Shown here piece by piece: positions 19,745 to 21,497 of a DNA stretch of 21,497 bases; position 1 is the first letter of the stretch, and each line of letters begins with the position of its first letter. A model generated the notes under the pieces. That model was given only the letters and a program-made list of their open reading frames with translations. It was not told the DNA's origin and searched no databases. The stretch is taken from the IMG/VR virus record IMGVR_UViG_3300032323_001614, positions 1 to 21,497 of that record; one strand, given 5' to 3'. Source of the DNA: a virus. The translations under genes and the position numbers were made by a program.

Positions 19745-20323
19745 ATGAATGAATTACAAGAAATAAGACCTTTTTATACGGCAATATATTCTACTACATT
19801 AGAAGTAGATAATTCTTTATTACAAAATGTTATTTTGAAAAATAAAACCGAAGATAGTGGTGTTGTGGTTAGCAATGTTGGTGGATGGCAGAGTAAAGTT
19901 TATGACGATGCACATACACCTTGTATGGTAGATTTACTTGATAAAATAATGTTATATGTAAATGCAATATATGATGTTATGAAAGTTAATGTGAAGTCAC
20001 CGACCTTAAAAGGTTATTGGTTCAATGTTAACGGTAAATATAACTATAATATAACACACTCTCATAGCCCTTGTTTCTATTCAGCTATTTACTATGTTAA
20101 ATGTCCTAAAAATAGTGGAAGTCTACACTTTGTTAGATCAGATTTATTAACAGAGGTTGTTGAATTTTGCGAGGCTAATGAAAAAAATTACGGTGAATAT
20201 TATTTACAGCCCAGTGTCGGATCTTTGTATATTTTTCCATCGTTCTTAAAACATTATGTGACACAAAATTTGTCTGAAGAAGAAGATTCTGAGAGAATCT
20301 CTATAGCCTTTAATTTTAAATAA
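19745..20323 (+). CDS. Putative 2OG-Fe(II) oxygenase (TIGR02466-like) in the tRNA array
   Basis: The 192-aa product follows the TIGR02466/PF13759 pattern: GGWQSKVYDD near residue 47, LKGYWFNVNGKYNYNITHSH followed by SPCFYSAIYYV in the core, and PSVGSLYIFPSFLKHYVTQN followed by a DSERISIAFNFK end. THSH supplies metal-ligand candidates, H in FLKHYV is the distal His and R in SERISI the 2OG-binding Arg. Substrate is unknown; members are common in marine and freshwater phages. I start it at ATG 19745 with AGGAG 6-10 bases upstream; the same frame runs back through two tRNAs, which is not coding. No promoter lies between tRNA-Ser and this gene, so it is probably cotranscribed with the tRNAs. Confidence 0.82.
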   Translation: MNELQEIRPFYTAIYSTTLEVDNSLLQNVILKNKTEDSGVVVSNVGGWQSKVYDDAHTPCMVDLLDKIMLYVNAIYDVMKVNVKSPTLKGYWFNVNGKYNYNITHSHSPCFYSAIYYVKCPKNSGSLHFVRSDLLTEVVEFCEANEKNYGEYYLQPSVGSLYIFPSFLKHYVTQNLSEEEDSERISIAFNFK

Positions 20324-20336
20324 TAAAGAACATTAC

Positions 20337-20864
20337 ATGATACAGATTATTGATAATTTCTTACCAGAAGAATATGCAGACTTAATCGAGAATGTTTTAC
20401 TTGGTAGATATTTTGAATGGTATTTTTTAGATGATGTTACTCATATGACTTTGTCTGATAATGTCGAGAAAACTTTAGGATTCTCTCATTACTATTTTGA
20501 TGATGGACAGGCTATGAGTAATCATTTTTCTTTGGTCTATAAAATACCAGAAACTTACTACAAAGAAACACCATTTAATACGATTCAAGTAAGAAGTTTT
20601 TTACAAATTGCACAACCTCATAGAAGAGAGCATGACCATAAACACACTGATCGTGGGTTAAAACATACAGTGTTATTATATTATGTTAATGATTCTGATG
20701 GTGATACATTTTTGTTCGGTAAAGACATTAACGATCCAGTTTCAAAAAGAGTGACTCCAAAGAAAAATAGATTAGTTGTTTTTGATGGTGATATTTTTCA
20801 TGCTAGCAGCCAACCAACTGTTGGTAAAAGATGTATTATCAATTTTAATATCTCGATAGTATAA
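20337..20864 (+). CDS. 2OG-Fe(II) oxygenase (prolyl-4-hydroxylase-like), 3' end overlaps tRNA-Arg
   Basis: The 175-aa product has the Fe/2OG signature: HTD (H103-x-D105) in EHDHKHTDRG, core strands HTVLLYYVNDSDGDTFLF, distal His in GDIFHASS and 2OG-binding Arg in GKRCIINFN. It is a paralogue of the oxygenase at 16770, with a 29-base stretch of identical DNA. It starts 13 bases after the other oxygenase gene and lacks a strong ribosome site. Its last five codons, including the stop, are the first 15 bases of tRNA-Arg. RNase P maturation of that tRNA would therefore cut the mRNA inside the reading frame. Confidence 0.88.
   Translation: MIQIIDNFLPEEYADLIENVLLGRYFEWYFLDDVTHMTLSDNVEKTLGFSHYYFDDGQAMSNHFSLVYKIPETYYKETPFNTIQVRSFLQIAQPHRREHDHKHTDRGLKHTVLLYYVNDSDGDTFLFGKDINDPVSKRVTPKKNRLVVFDGDIFHASSQPTVGKRCIINFNISIV
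20673..20701 (+). repeat. 29-base identical segment shared with 17157-17185
   Basis: Second copy of the segment coding LYYVNDSDG, identical to the one in the oxygenase gene of the P4 operon 3.5 kb upstream. Confidence 0.9.
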
Positions 20865-20924
20865 TGGATAATACAGCTGCCTTCTAAGCAGTCAATATAG
20901 GTTCGATTCCTGTTCGGGGTACCA
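20850..20924 (+). tRNA. tRNA-Arg (TCT)
   Basis: Acceptor ATCTCGA against TCGGGGT (two wobbles); D-arm GTATAATGGATAATAC; anticodon loop CTTCTAA closed by GCTGC/GCAGT; T-arm ATAGG-TTCGATT-CCTGT; discriminator A, CCA encoded. Its first 15 bases are the end of the oxygenase reading frame. Confidence 0.92.
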
Positions 20925-20927
20925 GTT

Positions 20928-21012
20928 GCGAGTGTGGTGAAATCGGTAGACACAAGAGACTTAAAATCTCTCGCTTCACAGCATGCCAGTTCGATTCTGG
21001 CCACTCGCACCA
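20928..21012 (+). tRNA. tRNA-Leu (TAA)
   Basis: Type II tRNA. Acceptor GCGAGTG against CACTCGC; anticodon loop CTTAAAA closed by AGAGA/TCTCT; long variable arm; T-arm GCCAG-TTCGATT-CTGGC; discriminator A, CCA encoded. Confidence 0.95.
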
Positions 21013-21017
21013 AATAC

Positions 21018-21092
21018 AGGCTGGTAGCTTAATGGTAAAGCAGAGGACTCATAATCCTTTGAGTATAGGTTCAATCCCTATCCAGCCTACCA
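21018..21092 (+). tRNA. tRNA with CAT anticodon (elongator Met, or Ile2)
   Basis: Acceptor AGGCTGG against CCAGCCT; D-arm GCTTAATGGTAAAGC; anticodon loop CTCATAA closed by GAGGA/TCCTT; T-arm ATAGG-TTCAATC-CCTAT; discriminator A, CCA encoded. A fully paired first base pair and no run of three G-C pairs in the anticodon stem argue against initiator Met. Whether C34 stays C (Met) or becomes lysidine (Ile, AUA) cannot be told by eye. Confidence 0.9.
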
Positions 21093-21094
21093 TT

Positions 21095-21169
21095 GTGAGC
21101 GTGGCAGAAAGGTCATGCGTCGGATTGCAAATCCGTTCAATGTAGGTTCGAATCCTATCGCTCACTCCA
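21095..21169 (+). tRNA. tRNA-Cys (GCA)
   Basis: Acceptor GTGAGCG against CGCTCAC; anticodon loop TTGCAAA closed by TCGGA/TCCGT; T-arm GTAGG-TTCGAAT-CCTAT; discriminator T, CCA encoded (tRNA-Cys typically has U73). Confidence 0.95.
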
Positions 21170-21178
21170 TTGCAATAG

Positions 21179-21193
21179 ACTTGCTTTGCAAGT
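21179..21193 (+). promoter_or_regulatory. Dyad over the -35 region of P6
   Basis: ACTTGC (21179-21184) and GCAAGT (21188-21193) form a perfect 6-bp dyad around TTT, covering the whole -35 box of P6. It could be an operator or a weak terminator stem for the tRNAs upstream; TATTTTAT follows. Confidence 0.45.
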
Positions 21194-21209
21194 TATTTTA
21201 TAGTATACT
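21181..21209 (+). promoter_or_regulatory. Sigma-70-type promoter P6
   Basis: TTGCTT (21181-21186), 17-bp spacer, TATACT (21204-21209). It is the weakest of the six and lacks the ATTC spacer block. It would start transcription at about 21216, at the 5' base of the terminal helix of candidate RNA 3. Confidence 0.65.
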
Positions 21210-21212
21210 TAA

Positions 21213-21423
21213 TGTATTGATTGTTGAGAGTTTGTGAGAAAGAATAAGCAATCCAAACTGTTATGGAATATAACCATCCTTATCAAGTCAGCCCTATGTG
21301 GAAATAGTAGCTTGCCGACGCTACATAAACGATGAGATTAGGAGAGATCAAAGCGATGACTGGGTTCATCCAGAGCAAGCGAGAATCTCTTAAACATAGA
21401 ACAGTACTTTCAACAATCAATAT
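21213..21423 (+). ncRNA. Candidate structured RNA 3, closed by a 17-19 bp terminal helix
   Basis: 21215-21231 pairs with 21406-21422 over 17 bp, the only wobble being G21228-U21409; two outer wobbles (21214-21423, 21213-21424) could extend it to the first base of tRNA-Gly. Interior helices: GTTAT-GGAAT-ATAAC (21260-21274), GTAGC...GCTAC (around 21307-21324), GAGATT/AATCTC (21334-21339/21384-21389) enclosing CTGG-GTTCAT-CCAG (around 21360-21373). The expected start of P6 transcripts coincides with the 5' arm and RNase P would cut at the 3' arm, so both ends of a discrete RNA are predicted by independent signals. No ORF with a ribosome site. Class unknown to me. Confidence 0.65.
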
Positions 21424-21497
21424 GCGGGATTAGTTTAATGGTAAAACAGCAGATTTCCAATCTTCGGTCGTCAGTTCGATTCTGACATTCCGCTCCA
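21424..21497 (+). tRNA. tRNA-Gly (TCC)
   Basis: Acceptor GCGGGAT against ATTCCGC (one wobble); D-arm GTTTAATGGTAAAAC; anticodon loop TTTCCAA closed by GCAGA/TCTTC (one mismatch); T-arm GTCAG-TTCGATT-CTGAC; discriminator T, CCA encoded. Complete; it ends exactly at the window edge, so the array may continue. Confidence 0.93.

Noticed and set aside
20798-21013. Reverse-strand 71-codon frame starting MVRVARIELACCEARDFKS
   Set aside because: It is the antisense of tRNA-Arg and tRNA-Leu; this kind of translation is a well-known artefact over tRNA genes.
18577-21423. The three inverted-repeat-bounded intervals as insertion elements or MITEs
   Set aside because: The arms are unrelated to each other, there are no target-site duplications or transposase, and G-U wobbles in each stem fit RNA pairing better than DNA inverted repeats.

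Overview
The window is AT-rich, and every convincing gene lies on the + strand. Genes are packed with 1-4 base overlaps (ATGA, TAATG), and 13 tRNAs with encoded CCA sit at the right end. Recognisable proteins include a T4-type RNase H/5' nuclease, a T4 DsbA-like protein, an ATP-dependent DNA ligase, a dCMP deaminase, a MazG-like hydrolase and 2OG-Fe(II) oxygenases. I read it as part of the accessory and early region of a large T4-like tailed phage of a Gram-negative host. The host is not identifiable from the sequence. No integrase, rRNA, IS element or CRISPR array was seen.

Layout. (1) 1-2516: the 3' part of a membrane-bound class III adenylate cyclase, three small membrane proteins, a lipoprotein and a small helical protein. 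(2) 2516-6559: an envelope or lipid-flavoured operon with an LpxH-like metallophosphoesterase, GT2 glycosyltransferase, short acyl desaturase, SDR, class III aminotransferase and a basic 59-aa protein, closed by a strong terminator. (3) 6621-9968: operon from promoter P1, with a GP88-like protein, HNH-like endonuclease, DNA ligase and small orphans. (4) 9961-13392: operon from P2, mostly small phage proteins, with an Api92/YubB-like, a zinc-ribbon, a DUF2693-like and a DsbA-like protein. (5) 13396-15937: operon from P3, with a 371-aa orphan, RNase H and a T4-like orphan, then a hairpin. (6) 15949-18353: operon from P4, with small orphans, MazG-like, 2OG oxygenase and dCMP deaminase. (7) 18350-21497: P5, a 32-aa peptide gene, a terminator, then a tRNA array (Glu, His, Tyr, Asp, Asn, Thr, Trp, Ser | two 2OG-oxygenase genes | Arg, Leu, Met, Cys, Gly).

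Six promoters match host sigma-70 consensus, all with a 17-bp spacer; five share an ATT(C/G) block at the same spacer position. They cut the right two thirds into short operons.

The most unusual content is in the tRNA array. Three intervals of about 270, 148 and 211 nt are each closed by a 17-25 bp helix with no mismatches but with G-U wobbles, and each abuts a tRNA end. Arms and interiors differ, so they are not copies of one transposon. I propose a set of structured phage RNAs processed together with the tRNAs. The array also carries, consecutively, all four tRNAs with GUN anticodons (His, Tyr, Asp, Asn), and a tRNA-Arg that overlaps the 3' end of an oxygenase gene.
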